Source: Oreohelix idahoensis (Eukaryota > Mollusca > Gastropoda > Stylommatophora > Oreohelicidae). From it: DNA of 64,000 nt. Below are positions 31,038-43,177 of this stretch, in pieces. The notes beneath the pieces are model-generated. The model had not been told where the DNA came from and did not search any database. It was given only the letters and a program-made list of their open reading frames with translations. Within the stretch, counting starts at the first letter, position 1, and every line of letters begins with the position of its first letter. The translations under genes were made by a program, and so were the position numbers. Location: assembly GCA_024509875.1 (NCBI GenBank), contig JAMPIV010019857.1:62001-126000 (forward strand), written 5' to 3'.

Positions 31038-33371
31038 TGTGATGAATTTACCGTGATACAACGTTAAAATATCTCCAATTATAAAGATAACGAGTAAGAT
31101 AACATGTAGGGATAAAATAATGCTTAAGATACGGGGATACATACTCGCCTATGCTCGCGTTTCCTACCGCCATTGAAACTAACTAGTTAGACATGCAGAC
31201 GAAATGGTTACCCTTTTAGACGGGAGGGAAACGGAGATAAAAATCATTATGACGGTCTGAACACGTGTTTGAATCTAAAAAGGCAAAAAGACGCAATTTG
31301 TAGTTTAAAGAAAAAATCACGCCACTAGTTAACACAATGTAATGAATTGGTAGAAAAAAAGACCTTAGCTCTTGTTAGAAACAGTCGTATCTTAGACGTT
31401 TTACCGTAATTAGTTGTTTTGTTCGAATATAGCGGCAAATGCCGTGGAGAACGTTCAAAAACAAATTTCAAAAACTAACCTTGAGAAAAGTAGGTTTTTC
31501 TTTAATAATAAAGTTATGAAAATAAAACCTAGCTAGTTTGATAGCCCATCTTAAGCTGACAAATAATATACTTTTATTTATACAGACGGACAGATAACAC
31601 GGAAGATATGGACGAAAGACCGTATTGTTCCTATCAGGCTAGCGAACAGTTTTATGTGCATACTTCACTAAAGTTACATTTTTGCGTCCTTGAGACAGAA
31701 AAATGCAAAAATCAAACTGCAATGAACTAGCGGGGCAAAGTCGGGAGATAGTGGCTAAAAATAACTTAGGAAGCAGGTTTGTGCAGTTTTTACATGTAGA
31801 TAGTCCAAAACAACAAGTGAAATTGGGGAAAAGCCAAAATGTGACCGACGTACATTTGAAAAATTGAGATGTACTTTTGACTTTATTTTCAAAATTTAAA
31901 TTGAAAAGCTTGGTCTTCCGATCTGATTGGCCAACGCATTTTTTATATTAGCGAGATAGAGACGCACATTTGTGCCATTCGATAGAAGTCTGTCCTGTAA
32001 CACAGTTCTTAACTGCTAGTGGTGTTTTCCAGGAAATAATACATAAAATTCAGTGGGACGCCATACTCTAGCCAGCAGCTCAGCTGAGTTTTGCTAGTAT
32101 TAAGTTACTGTGTTCTCAATTCTGAATTGTGGTAAGGATAAAAGCATTTATCTTGTTTATTTTAATATTTTGAGTGATTGATACTGCCATATCATGAAAA
32201 AGGATTACGACAAGTAAGTGCTTGCTCTAGGTCCCCAGCCGCAGTCCAGGGCCTGGAGACAAACAAATAATATATGGAAACCTAACTAAGACCATGGAAG
32301 GTGGATCTATTATTGAGATCAGTGGGAACATATCACCCATCTTATTGAATGACAGAGGAAACTATTGAACATATCTCAGATGCAATGCAGTCTTGGGGAA
32401 CTGGTACTATTTGAAAACAACTGGGTGAGATGTGCTATGTTGGTCAGAGAGATCTGACCCAGTCTGTGTAATGCTGTTGTGTGGTGTTGTGTATAAGAGT
32501 GGCGCAGTAGATGGAATACTGACACATGGCACAAAATTTTGTTTCAGAAGTTTCTGTTTTGGCACTAAAGTTGTGCCAAATGCTTTTGTAAGAGTACACA
32601 AGCGGATGTCTGTGCCGCCTAACATTGGTGTCTGTGAAGCCTAACCTTTTTACTCCAGCTACGGAGAGGAGTGGGCCACAAGAATCATATACCAGATCGT
32701 CACAGGCGAGATAAGTGAAAACCTGGCCTGCTGGAGATTCACAACTATTCCACCATCAAATAAAGAAATCACTCTTGAGAAATATAACATTTAACTTCAG
32801 TCTATAAGTCAATGGACAATGATCTTTATAGTCACAGATTGGGAGTGATGACGCCACCCCAACTAAACATCCAGTGCTAGTTCTTCCCAAGACATTATAG
32901 ATAATAGTAATATTAACCATTCTTATAATATACTTATGTACACAAATTACATTTGATTTTATGCCATATATATATATATGCATTTCATTGATAAATCCAT
33001 ATCATTTCATATGTTCTGACCAACATAAAAATTGGTTCAGAACTAATAAATTTAAAAAGATTTTAAAACTTAAACTATAACAGCCAGAGTTAGTTCAGTG
33101 TATTGTAGAGTTTATTATTATTATTATTAGACTTATTGATTACATGTGTGTGTCTGTATATTATCTTAACTACACATTACATTTCAGTACCCTAGACATT
33201 TAACGTAGCTAACATTCATAATAGTCTAATAAGTCTGTTTGAGGTCGTAAGTGGTAGCAGAAAGGCATTCTGTAATTCACATATACTTTTATCTCAGGAG
33301 CCTTCACAGCTGACCTCATACAGTACACTAGGTAACATAACAACCATACAATAACATCAAAATCCACTACA
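31038..33371 (+). mobile_element. Solo LTR A, 2334 bp, 5-bp target duplication
   Basis: Begins TGTGATGAATTTACCG, ends ATCCACTACA (TG...CA), and is flanked by CCTAT at 31033-31037 and 33372-33376. It is homologous along its length to LTR B (opposite strand) and LTR C, and in blocks to the LTRs of the full element at 48.6-57.7 kb. No internal retroelement sequence adjoins it, so it is a solo LTR left by recombination. The start, end and duplication were found independently in three copies, which makes the boundaries firm. Apparent short reading frames inside it are not conserved as protein. Confidence 0.9.
32042..32137 (+). promoter_or_regulatory. Conserved LTR promoter/splice-donor module
   Basis: CATAAAATTCAGTGGGACGCC, then CTAGCCAGCAGCTCAGCTGAG, ending at GAATTGTG|GTAAGG. 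The same order occurs in LTR B (44655-44748, minus), LTR D (42365-42460, minus), LTR C (63070-63150, donor lost) and, more diverged, the full element (TATAAAATAAAGCCTGGGACAT to GAATTGTG|GTAAGC, 56498-56600, minus). I infer a TATA-like box, a start region and a 5' splice site. Confidence 0.5.
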
Positions 33372-33376
33372 CCTAT

Positions 33377-35659
33377 TGTTCGCATTCGTTCGTTTGCGAC
33401 AAAATATTACTTTCCCATTCGGACTTTTGCCGTTTCTTTTCTCATACTAGTAACGCATTTTATTGCGTAATATGTCAGTCCCTGGATGTGAACGAAATAG
33501 TGTGAGAATTCGTCTAGTCAGACATAGAGAGCAGACATTTGTCTACATTTTCATCTGACACGAGTTTTTCTTCGGCTAGTTTCTCGGCGTGAGGTGTGGA
33601 AGGCGCCAATCTGCATCGCTCAGAAATGAGACATGTCGCAGTAGGTGTGAAGACGCGTTTTGGCAGTTATGGCCAGCGTCTAAGTATGTGAAGTGTTAAG
33701 AGGAGAGGGGGAGACGGGTTTTTTTAGAAATAGCGCGCATCCTTTGTCTGTTTAAGATATAAACCAGAGTTTTAGACTTCATTCATTCAGTACTCTGCAG
33801 TCAAGACTAGAACGATCTAGCGTTCGATTCCTAAAGATCTCTGTTAATAGAAGCATCATTTAGTTGGTCGAAGTGGATTTAGTTCTTAGTAGTTCTGTGT
33901 TGAGGTAAATATATATATTGACTAGTAGTGTTGAGTGATTCAGTGATAACCGCTTATTTCATTTTACTAGTTAGATTTCTGTGCAGAGAGATTAAATTAT
34001 AAGTCTGTTATATTCTCTAGTTGACATGTTACAGTGGAAAGCAGAATAAATTATAATTTCTAGCTTAAACTCATGCAGCTATAAATAAATTTAATTAAAT
34101 TGCTAGTAATTAGTCGAGAATATTTTAAACTAACTTATAACTGCACTGATTCATCATTGAGTATTGACGAAATACGTATGTATTTCTAATTCATTATGAT
34201 TGATTTTATAAATATTTCACGGGAGTTTTAAACGATAAGTCAAGCTCTCCGCTTGCAGTTTATAATGTAAGTTATAACCGAAGTAAATAGTATGTATAAG
34301 TATTTTATATGTTGTTTTTTCTTTATTCAGTGAAACTGGGGTAGCCCAACTTTACCAACGGTGTTAGTAGTGAGAAACATCTGTGAAGAACAAAAACATT
34401 TTTTTTCTTAAAGACTTGGGTGTATAAAGTAAAACCTGTCTGGCATTGCGCTGGCATTCAGAACGACAGAGTACCCATTACATGAACTTTAAGATTAAAT
34501 GAAGTAACGGGCCCATTGAGCCAGATTTAATTCTTCCTGAGAAAAACCTCAAGTACATTTCAGCCCTTGTGGCAAGTAAAATATTACTATCAGTAACATT
34601 CCGACGGAGTTCTGACTAGTTGTGGTGTGACCAAATAAAGTCCTATACTGAGAGAAGGCACCGACCTGACATTCCTCGTTACTAGAAACCTAAGCTGTTG
34701 ACACTGTGCTCGCTGTTAACGTTCGTGCCTGGACAATTTTAATGTGACCTATACAGACATCCAAAAATAAGAATAACCAAGGACACGTTCCCTGAAGTAG
34801 TGAATTCAACTTATCTTTGTGGAGCTGGGGTTCCCTTGGCCAAAACTAACCCTGGAGATTCCGTACGTGCATGTCCTAAAAATTGTTTTTCCAGAAGTTG
34901 CTACCAAAGCTGTAAGTGCGAATGCAAGCTAGTGATCATGGCTGACTGAATAGAGTGAATGCAGGACTGAGTGATTCCTTTATTGTTGTATTTTGGCACC
35001 TATTTTGCTGTCTTAAATTTCTTTATGCAAGTTTTTTTGTTGCTAACAATATTTTCCTTAGGATAGATTAGAGTATCAAAGTCTGTTCATACCTTTAAAG
35101 GGAAATCTTAGACTAAAGCATATGTATCCGTGACTCTTTGGGGCTATCACTTTTCTTCTAACAGGACTGTGGGCTATACATCGAGGGAAAAGATCATACC
35201 AATGGGTCTATCATTCTTGTAGCAATTCATTGACATTATGACTATTTGTATATGTTTGATATAATTTTATGTGTTGTGATGGAATTTTATTATGATAATT
35301 AAAATTCACTTGAACTTATTCCAGTGTGTCGGTCAGTTCGTTCCCAATTATCTATATTTCCATTATCATAGTTTCACGTCTGTGTGTCTATTGTAGTCAC
35401 TTATGTGTGTGTGTGTATGTGAGGGATATATATATTACTATATATTATACTAGACGGTCTGACAAATCTTAATCTGTTGTAGGTGATAAGCTGACTGAGA
35501 GAAATCATCTCGAGGGTCAGAGACCGACTCTAATATATTTCCTCCATCTCACTCGTGAAATCCTTTTCTATTTTTCATCTCCCACTGAGCTATCACTTGT
35601 TTCTATTGCTATTCAGAAGGTACCAAACCAAGTCTTAATTCACCTATCACAAATCTACG
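33377..35659. other. No gene; possible promoter at 33758
   Basis: Over 2 kb without a supported frame. Several AATAAA words occur (for example near 34634) but no transcript structure can be proposed with confidence. Confidence 0.4.
33758..33791 (+). promoter_or_regulatory. TATA box with correctly spaced TCAGT initiator
   Basis: TATAAA at 33758-33763 is followed, 31 bp downstream (A at 33789), by TCAGT, an initiator motif common in invertebrate promoters and retroelement LTRs. A consensus splice donor GAG|GTAAAT lies at about 33904. No coding exon is recognisable downstream, so this may be another retroelement or a non-coding transcript. Confidence 0.3.
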
Positions 35660-35661
35660 AC

Positions 35662-35666
<5 letters not shown>

Positions 35667-35742
<76 letters not shown>
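35667..35742. repeat. (AT)n microsatellite
   Basis: About 75 bp of alternating AT with one TTT interruption. Confidence 0.95.
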
Positions 35743-35745
<3 letters not shown>

Positions 35746-36064
35746 TGTATGGCGAGGTGGATAGTTAGGAGGCGCTCACGGAAAGCCGAGAAGAAAAATA
35801 GTGAACGAGGGGAGGAGATAGCACAGGACATTTAAGTAGTTAACCGCACAGATCTAGGTGATAGCTGTAGGAAGAGAGCTGTAAGTAAGTCACCTTCTCG
35901 CTAGACCTACCCTATGCTCCAAGGGTGTCTCTATTAATAAGTCATGTAAATGCAGCTCGTTAACAATTCCCTACCGAGTAAAATGTATGCAACTATTTAA
36001 CTATTCTTTCCTTTGGAAATTATAATACACAACAACAAAACATTACTAAAAGATGATAGGACAT

Positions 36065-36310
36065 TTTATGCAGAGCGATACAACAGGAAGCAATCTGATC
36101 ATCACAAGTAGTCCCCTCGTTGATCCAGTCTTTCGGTCCCTTAATCTCCGTTACACTCTGTGGGAGGTTGGGATTTGAGTCGCATGTGGCAGCCTCCTAT
36201 TGTCTTGTGCAGAGAATTGAACCCACTCCCCCTGGTTGCAGCTTTCAATTTCACTCCTGTTTTCTGCCAGCTGGAGGCAATTGTGAAAGTAACCCCTATA
36301 TTGAAAATGA
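36065..36310 (+). repeat. R7 dispersed repeat copy
   Basis: CAGAGCGATACAACAGGAAG, AATCTGATCATCA, CCTCGTTGA and GGAGGCAATTGTGAAAGTAAC match 57855-58095 in the same order. At the other site it directly follows a LINE RNase H remnant, so R7 may be the 3' region of that LINE. Confidence 0.55.
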
Positions 36311-39147
36311 ATTACTGTCCTTGTCGTGTTGTGAATGAAATTTCTGTCACTTTTAGCCGAGTGGTCTGCCCTGTCTTGTTCTCTATTTTTGTCTACGCCC
36401 ACTTTTCTGTCTTATAGCTCCTAATAGCGCTATTTCTGGCATTGGTCATGTCAATCTTACGTTGGACAGGCTATATTCCACCCCTCTGTACGTGGATAGC
36501 GGCATCTAGCTAAAGGTCCTGTTATTCTACCATTCTTGTAGAGAACGGCTAGTTCCCTGTTTTCTTCGATTTACAGAGAACCCGTGGGCACCGGGAAGTA
36601 ACTCTAACTTTTCATCCTTCTGCCTGAGTCTAGAATCTCGAACTCAGGTCGCTCGTAAGACTGCCTAGTTTTACTTCAGATTACGTCTTTTTCCTGTATC
36701 TTAAGTCGCCAGGGAAACATTTCCCTAGACCCTTATGTCTTATTACGTTAGATCCTTGTACGTGCAAAAGTCACCTGCAGACTTTATCTTACTATATAAG
36801 CGAGGTGTCTATACCACTCAGTATCTTTGTCTCAAGAAAATTCTGCCACTGTACAAAGTGATATTCTGCGCCAGAGCTAATAGCAGTTGTAGTGCAGGAA
36901 TTATTCTAACCCGGGCATTGGTCACAACGTTGTATTGTGCGTCCTGATTAGATTTCTGCTTTCAGTTGGATTACAACTTCCTTATAACAAATATTGCACG
37001 GCAGTCCAGATCATACTGCCTATTTCAGCATATACGGCTGAGTCGTGAATAACGTAAAGCAGCCAATTGTTCGAGATTACTGTCATTCTAACACATACAG
37101 ACTGCCCCTTTGCCATCCAGTCACTTTGGCACTATCGTCAGACCCATTTACGTTCAGTTAACTCGGAGTATACTGACGAAACGCCAGAGAGAATTGGCCT
37201 ATTGCTAGTATTCGTCGCCTGTCTGAGAGATCAATTCTTCACTATCCAGCATAAGAGGTGCACCTGCTGGTCCCTCCTGGATATTTGTTTGCCAGTGTGG
37301 TCGTGAGGGCTGATGGAGTGTGATGATGGTGGGTATGGTGAGTTCGAATCACTGTCCTAAACAGTAGGCAGTTGGATGATGATGTTAAGTTACTTCTGAT
37401 GACCACTTTGACGATTACAACAGCTTATGTCAGACAGATGGTTGATGGTTTAAATATCTGGTAAACATACTTCACGCCGATCTCTTAGGCGCTGTCACTG
37501 CTTCTGTATTTGTCTACTGACTCTGGCAGTCAATATGGTTATGGTTAGAGAACCACTGTTGTCATTTTGAAACTTCTGTCATAGCAATTATCTTAGTACT
37601 CGTTGTTCTTACTTCTGCTATTGCTTGCTCTGTTGTACTTCTATCTTCTGAACATTCGAGTCTTAGTGTGATTACTTGGTGTCTTTAGAAAAGACTGGCC
37701 TAAACGCCAGGGGTAATACTTTCTACCAATGTTTATTGTTTCACAATATCTCTGCCATCTTCTCTATTCTAACTGTTTATCTAATTGTCGAGATTCGACA
37801 TACCTAGTCGTCTGGCCGTCTTGAGAAGGTGTATATTTTCTTCAACATTGGAACACTGTCTCTCTTGTCCACCCTTCTAAGTACCTTTAACACTTGGGAG
37901 AGAACCCATATTTCTCAACTTACGCTTAACGCGTCTGATTAAATCTAAAACCCCGATTTACCATAACAATTATTTACGAAGTTTCTAGATCAGACTTCGT
38001 CACGAACCGTTCACTCGCTTCTACAAAATCCCGTGCAAAACTTACTTCGCTCGCATTACCCGAAAAACCAAACCCACTTTATCCCCTAAGAGACGTATTT
38101 ATAAATTATCGCCCTATGCTTCCCAAGAAACAAGTCAAATTTTTATCGTCCTCTAACGCAAGCTCCAAGCACGCTAAATCAGCTTATGCAAATTTATGAA
38201 ACCAGAATTTCTAACACACGACTCCCTATTAACTAAAACCACGACTTTTTTAAAGGAGCGCGATTTAGGAGTTATCACCCTTTACTTACATTTCAACAAA
38301 TCATAGTCTTATCTCCCCTTCAGTTAAACCCAATAGTCTGTCACTTTCTGTGTGCAAATTTCTTACACCAGATTTTCGACACTCGCCATTCCAATCACAC
38401 CAGCAGTAGTTGCTCGTGATTGGATATATTAGTGAGTGCAGGTATTTCTGCACTCGTTTTAATCTCCTTCACCTGCTTGTGTGGCCACCAGCCTTAGGAA
38501 ATTGTGAACGCAGAGGATTTATTACGACGCTGTTACAGAAAGAGAGCTTATCTCCATAACCTTTGAATATAAAATTAGGTGGAACAGTGTAGTGTTTTTT
38601 TCTAGCTGAGGAGTAAATTTACCTACCAGGATTTGTTAACTTTACAGGAGGCCGTTTTCTTAACCCAAATGGGGCCCTTCCCCGTTAGTTAGATTATCTT
38701 GATAGTGAGAAAATGTATGGGTGTTGGTGGATCGGAGTGAGACGTTTTGCCTGAGAGATTGAGTGAAGTATTTTTCTGTGATTGTAACATATAATCACCA
38801 GCCCATCAGAGCTAGTTAAGTTATTGTTTTATGTTGGTATTGTGGTTTCTTTAATAAATATATTTATATGTTTACAGCGGTCAGAATTCATCCTATTTTA
38901 ACTGTCACTTGATCTTTGCTGTTGTAGTCCTTACTGTAATAGATTTACCTATTTTGCATGAGAGGACGGAGAAGGGTATAACATATTAAAACATAGTCTC
39001 GAGTATGGCTGGGAAGTAGACCTTAGATATTTTATTATATCTCTCTTCTCTCCAGAAGTCATATCTCTCTCCATATTTTCATTAGTGACTTTAATTTTCT
39101 CTACTTTCACATTACTCCTTCATAGTCTGTCTAAACTCAGACATCCT
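36311..39147. other. No gene recognised
   Basis: Nearly 3 kb of moderately AT-rich sequence. Open stretches are short and without recognisable motifs, and no match to other parts of the window was found. Confidence 0.4.
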
Positions 39148-39590
39148 CTATTCCCATACTCGCAACAGTCCAGAATTCCAATACCCGCTGCATTTGTTCC
39201 ACAGCCAGCACGGGGCCCTTTCCGAAGTTTCACTGAGCTTCTTAGGTGCCTTTGGTCTTGACTGTCCTTTCAAACCCAACAGTTTCAGTAGATCATACAC
39301 CGAGGCAGCCACTAGACCTCTTGCACCTACCTCAACAGCCGTGACCCTTGCAATAAACCCGTCGTGTCTCAAGTCCGTGTCCAGATCATTATACTTGACC
39401 ACTTTGAACGAGCGTTGCTCGTCAGATCTAGATTCAAATGGCACGGTCAGCTCAATCATTATAATCTGGTGCGATGATGAGGAATGCAGCACTATATCTA
39501 GCCGTCTTCGAGATCTTCCGATACTTTCTGGATATGCCCCTATCCTTGGTAGATCTACTGCCATCTCCTAGTCATTTGCACAGCCAAGAA
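39148..39590 (-). pseudogene. PD-(D/E)XK-like nuclease domain of a retroelement
   Basis: Open on the minus strand for about 138 codons. It reads SRRRLDIVLHSSSSHQIIMI, ELTVPFESRSDEQRSFKVVK, DLRHDGFIARVTAVEVGARG, then VAASVYDLLKLLGLKGQSR and KLSETSERAPCWLW. The D-(about 14)-ELT spacing followed by a conserved K/Y region fits a restriction-like endonuclease fold; here the P of the usual PD is L. Upstream codons extend to a CANDW-type segment beyond the first methionine. No RT is attached, so it is a fragment of a retroelement C-terminus; the 58.3-kb copy is its closest relative. Confidence 0.6.
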
Positions 39591-41006
39591 TAGATGGTAA
39601 ACTGTTTAAAATAGAATTAATAATTCCGAATTATGGGCGAATCAATACAACATTAACGATGATATATTTATAGTGTTGATATTTATGTATACAGGTTATA
39701 AAAGTTCGAAAAATAATATACTTTCAATTTGGCACTGTTATCATCATGATTTACGGGTTTCGTCTCCCCAATACTTATTTGTACCTATATGCTGGATTCT
39801 AACGCTACAGTTCAGCTCAGTTCTGTAGGTGAATAGTTGATGACTTCCTCGATGAATATATGGCTATGTCCCACGATTTTTCTTTCGCGGCTAGTGGATA
39901 GCCTATGAAATGATTCACTAGAATAGAAAATCTGCAATAGGTTATGTGCAAGTTTGCAGCACTGTTCTACAAAGTCAGAACCAATGGCAGCATAGACTTC
40001 AAGTGCGACTTTCTATTCACAATTATCCGTTTTGAACGTTGGAAATAGGAATCCTTCAGACAGAACTTTACTTCTAGGATTGTGTGGCGTGTAGCTTATC
40101 ACAAGTGCAAGCCAGATCGTCGTCTTTTCAACCGTATTTGCTTGATGGGAATTCAAGATGTATTTGAACCATGAAGTGGGCTTATTTACTTTTTTTTCAG
40201 TCAGTCTGACTTGACTGAGCCTGCATTTTGTTTAGTTCCTGACCAGTTCGTCTTTGCATAATAGGAGTCCGCAACTTTGACCAATGATATTATTCCAGTT
40301 TAACTGTCTACCAATTGTATTAAAGAAGGTTTCCCCTTGATTCAATTATTATGGTGAAAATCCAGTGAGTAGTTATTTTCCACAGTTGTAGCGAGGTCGG
40401 ATAATATACAGGTCTATCTACTCGTAGATGATACCAGATAATAGTGTCAGATAAGAACTCTGGACTACAAGAAATACCCCAGTCTCAGAAATGAGCACTG
40501 ATGTATGGATGGCACAGGTATATTCAGATTGTGAAGATATTTTGACCAGGTGGTAAGAATTAGTACAAGAGTCTAACTCGTCTACTCGCTAACGACTATC
40601 CTATGCTTTAGTCTAGGGTAAATCAAAACAAACGGGTAACTTTAACAATGATAAAGTTAACACAGTCCTCGGGTACAATCATTAATCAATTTATTTATGT
40701 ATAGTGAATGTTTTTTTTTGAAATTTATATGACAGATATTCACGGAATTAATTCAATATATTCACAAAATGTTTACAATATGCACTTGGCAACACTTTGA
40801 TAACAATAAAGTCATTGTTTATATATAATCTATGGGTTCTGACTTATACTTGAATCAAATGTCATCATATGACGGCTTTCTTTCCATAATGTTTGTGAAA
40901 TTAGTCTTTTATAATAAAACTTATCTTGGATGTCTGCGCTGCTGGCTTTATATCTCACCCAACCGGTTGTTGATTGTGATGCGTGACACACGTCTGTCAA
41001 TCTTTG
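39591..41006. other. No gene recognised
   Basis: AT-rich, no supported frame, ends at the CAGTC that flanks LTR D. Confidence 0.4.
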
Positions 41007-41377
41007 CAGTCTGTGGTGGGTTTAGATGTTATGAATGTTGGTGTTAAGTTGATAGTGTAACTGAGTGAGATCAGGCTGTGAAGGCCCCTGAGTATTACAA
41101 TTGATGAGGTGTGTTCTCATAGGACCTTTCTGCTACCACCCTAAGATCTCACTCAGAATTATTCTTGACTAGTATGTCTGATGGCTACGTCTAATGTCTA
41201 GGGTAATGAAATTGTAGTGTGATGGTAACCCAATACTCAAGACACTCACAAATATTAAGTTCTATGATCAACTCGACTAACACTGTGTTTTAAGTTTGGT
41301 ATTGGAAAATCTTTTTACAATTTTATTAGTCCTGAACCTAATATTCTTTTGGTCAGGACTGTCAAATCAAATGAAAT

Positions 41378-41490
<113 letters not shown>

Positions 41491-43177
41491 CAGATATTCA
41501 GGTCAATCAAACCAAAAAGGACGAACGGTCCATAAATATATTTTAAAATCTAATACTGTAGTTACTAAACCTATATTAATTCCTAAATAGTGCTGGATGG
41601 CGGGTCGGGGTATTTACATCATACCCGGTCTTTTATTTCACAAAGTTTATTTTCTTGTTATACATAAGTATTGGTGGAAAAGTTTTTTATTACAGTTCAA
41701 TTTTTATTGGGTGGAGAAGTTGATGAATTCCGCAGACCAGGTCTGATATACTTATCTGGCCTGTGACGATTGAAGATAGTTGTCTTTCCGGCCAACGGCC
41801 ACTGCCTCACTTTCTCTGAGGTAATATGATAGACAGTGTGTATCAATATTACTACCCTAGTGGTAGACAGCTTGTACGACTAGAGACACATCCACTCTCA
41901 TACAGAGTCGTTCACTTCAGAACATCTGGCACTAGCACAGTGCCAGACAAAGAAACCCTGCAACATGAAAATTATGTTCGGTCTTAACATAATATCTAAT
42001 CCACCAATTTTACAAACAATAATATATTTAAAACAAAAGACCTGGGTCAGATCTCTCTGACCAACCAAGCCCATCCACATAAATGATGTAACAAGTAGTA
42101 CCAGTTTCACATTCCTCTCCCCTAATGGCTGCAACACCTCTGCCATTATCAATGATCTTTTTCCATACAATATGATAGGTGATATGATCCCTCGTGGCAA
42201 CCTATAAAATATTTTAGTTCTACCTCTCTGGTAGTTTATTACATGATGAATCAACCTCTAGGCCCTGCATGGGTCTGCTAGGGACCTGTTTACTTACAGT
42301 CGTAATATTTTTCAAATGGCAGTATCTCACACTCACATTTTAAAATAAAATATTAATAATTTCTGTCTTACCACAAATTCAAGAAAAAAACCACAGGTAC
42401 GTTGATTTGGCACAACTTCAGACGTGCCGCTGGCTGGACTATGACGCCTTTTTATTTTACTTTAATATATATATATATTTAATAAGGCAAGTCACACTTC
42501 ACAGACTTTCAATCGTCCTGTTCAAGGGACAGTATTAATTCAAATGGCGTCGAGCCGTCAAATTTTTCAGTAATATTAAATGTGTTGGACGATTTCCAGT
42601 TCTGACTTTAATTTGAAAATAAAGCCAAAATTACAGCCCAATTTCGGGGTACCTCTGTCGGTCGGTCCGTTCCGATCTTGGCGTTAGTTAAAAATAGACT
42701 TGCTTTTTGGCCCAATACATTTGCCTCTCACTCCTAAAGTTCCCCACTTCGACTTTGACCCTCCCTCTTCTGCTTCTTTTCAACAACGCGTGCAAAAATT
42801 TGTCACCGATAGTGAATGCAAAAACGAGGGTCTGTCCGACTGTCTGTACGAACCTATACAGTATTATGACTATATCTTTATTATTATCTGGAGGAATTTG
42901 TATTTTAAAACATATTATTACTCAGGAGAAGATATTCTATCTAACTAACCAAGTTTTATGGTCATATCCCTTGTAATAAAGAAGTCCATATATTTTCCAG
43001 AATATTCGGAAATTTCTACTTTTCTATAAATACTTCATCTATCCCCCTCTCTCCCTTTGTTCAAACTGAAACCACTAGTCTGTTACGTCATAAACTGTAC
43101 TATTTGGCAGGCCATGCGCTGTCTGTGTGTTTATACATGTCCAACTGCGTGACTATCAAACGAACAAGTATTGGCTT

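Noticed and set aside
32407..32644. Small frames in LTR A with a similar frame in LTR B
   Set aside because: The similarity follows LTR homology at DNA level; frames shift between copies and are not conserved as protein.
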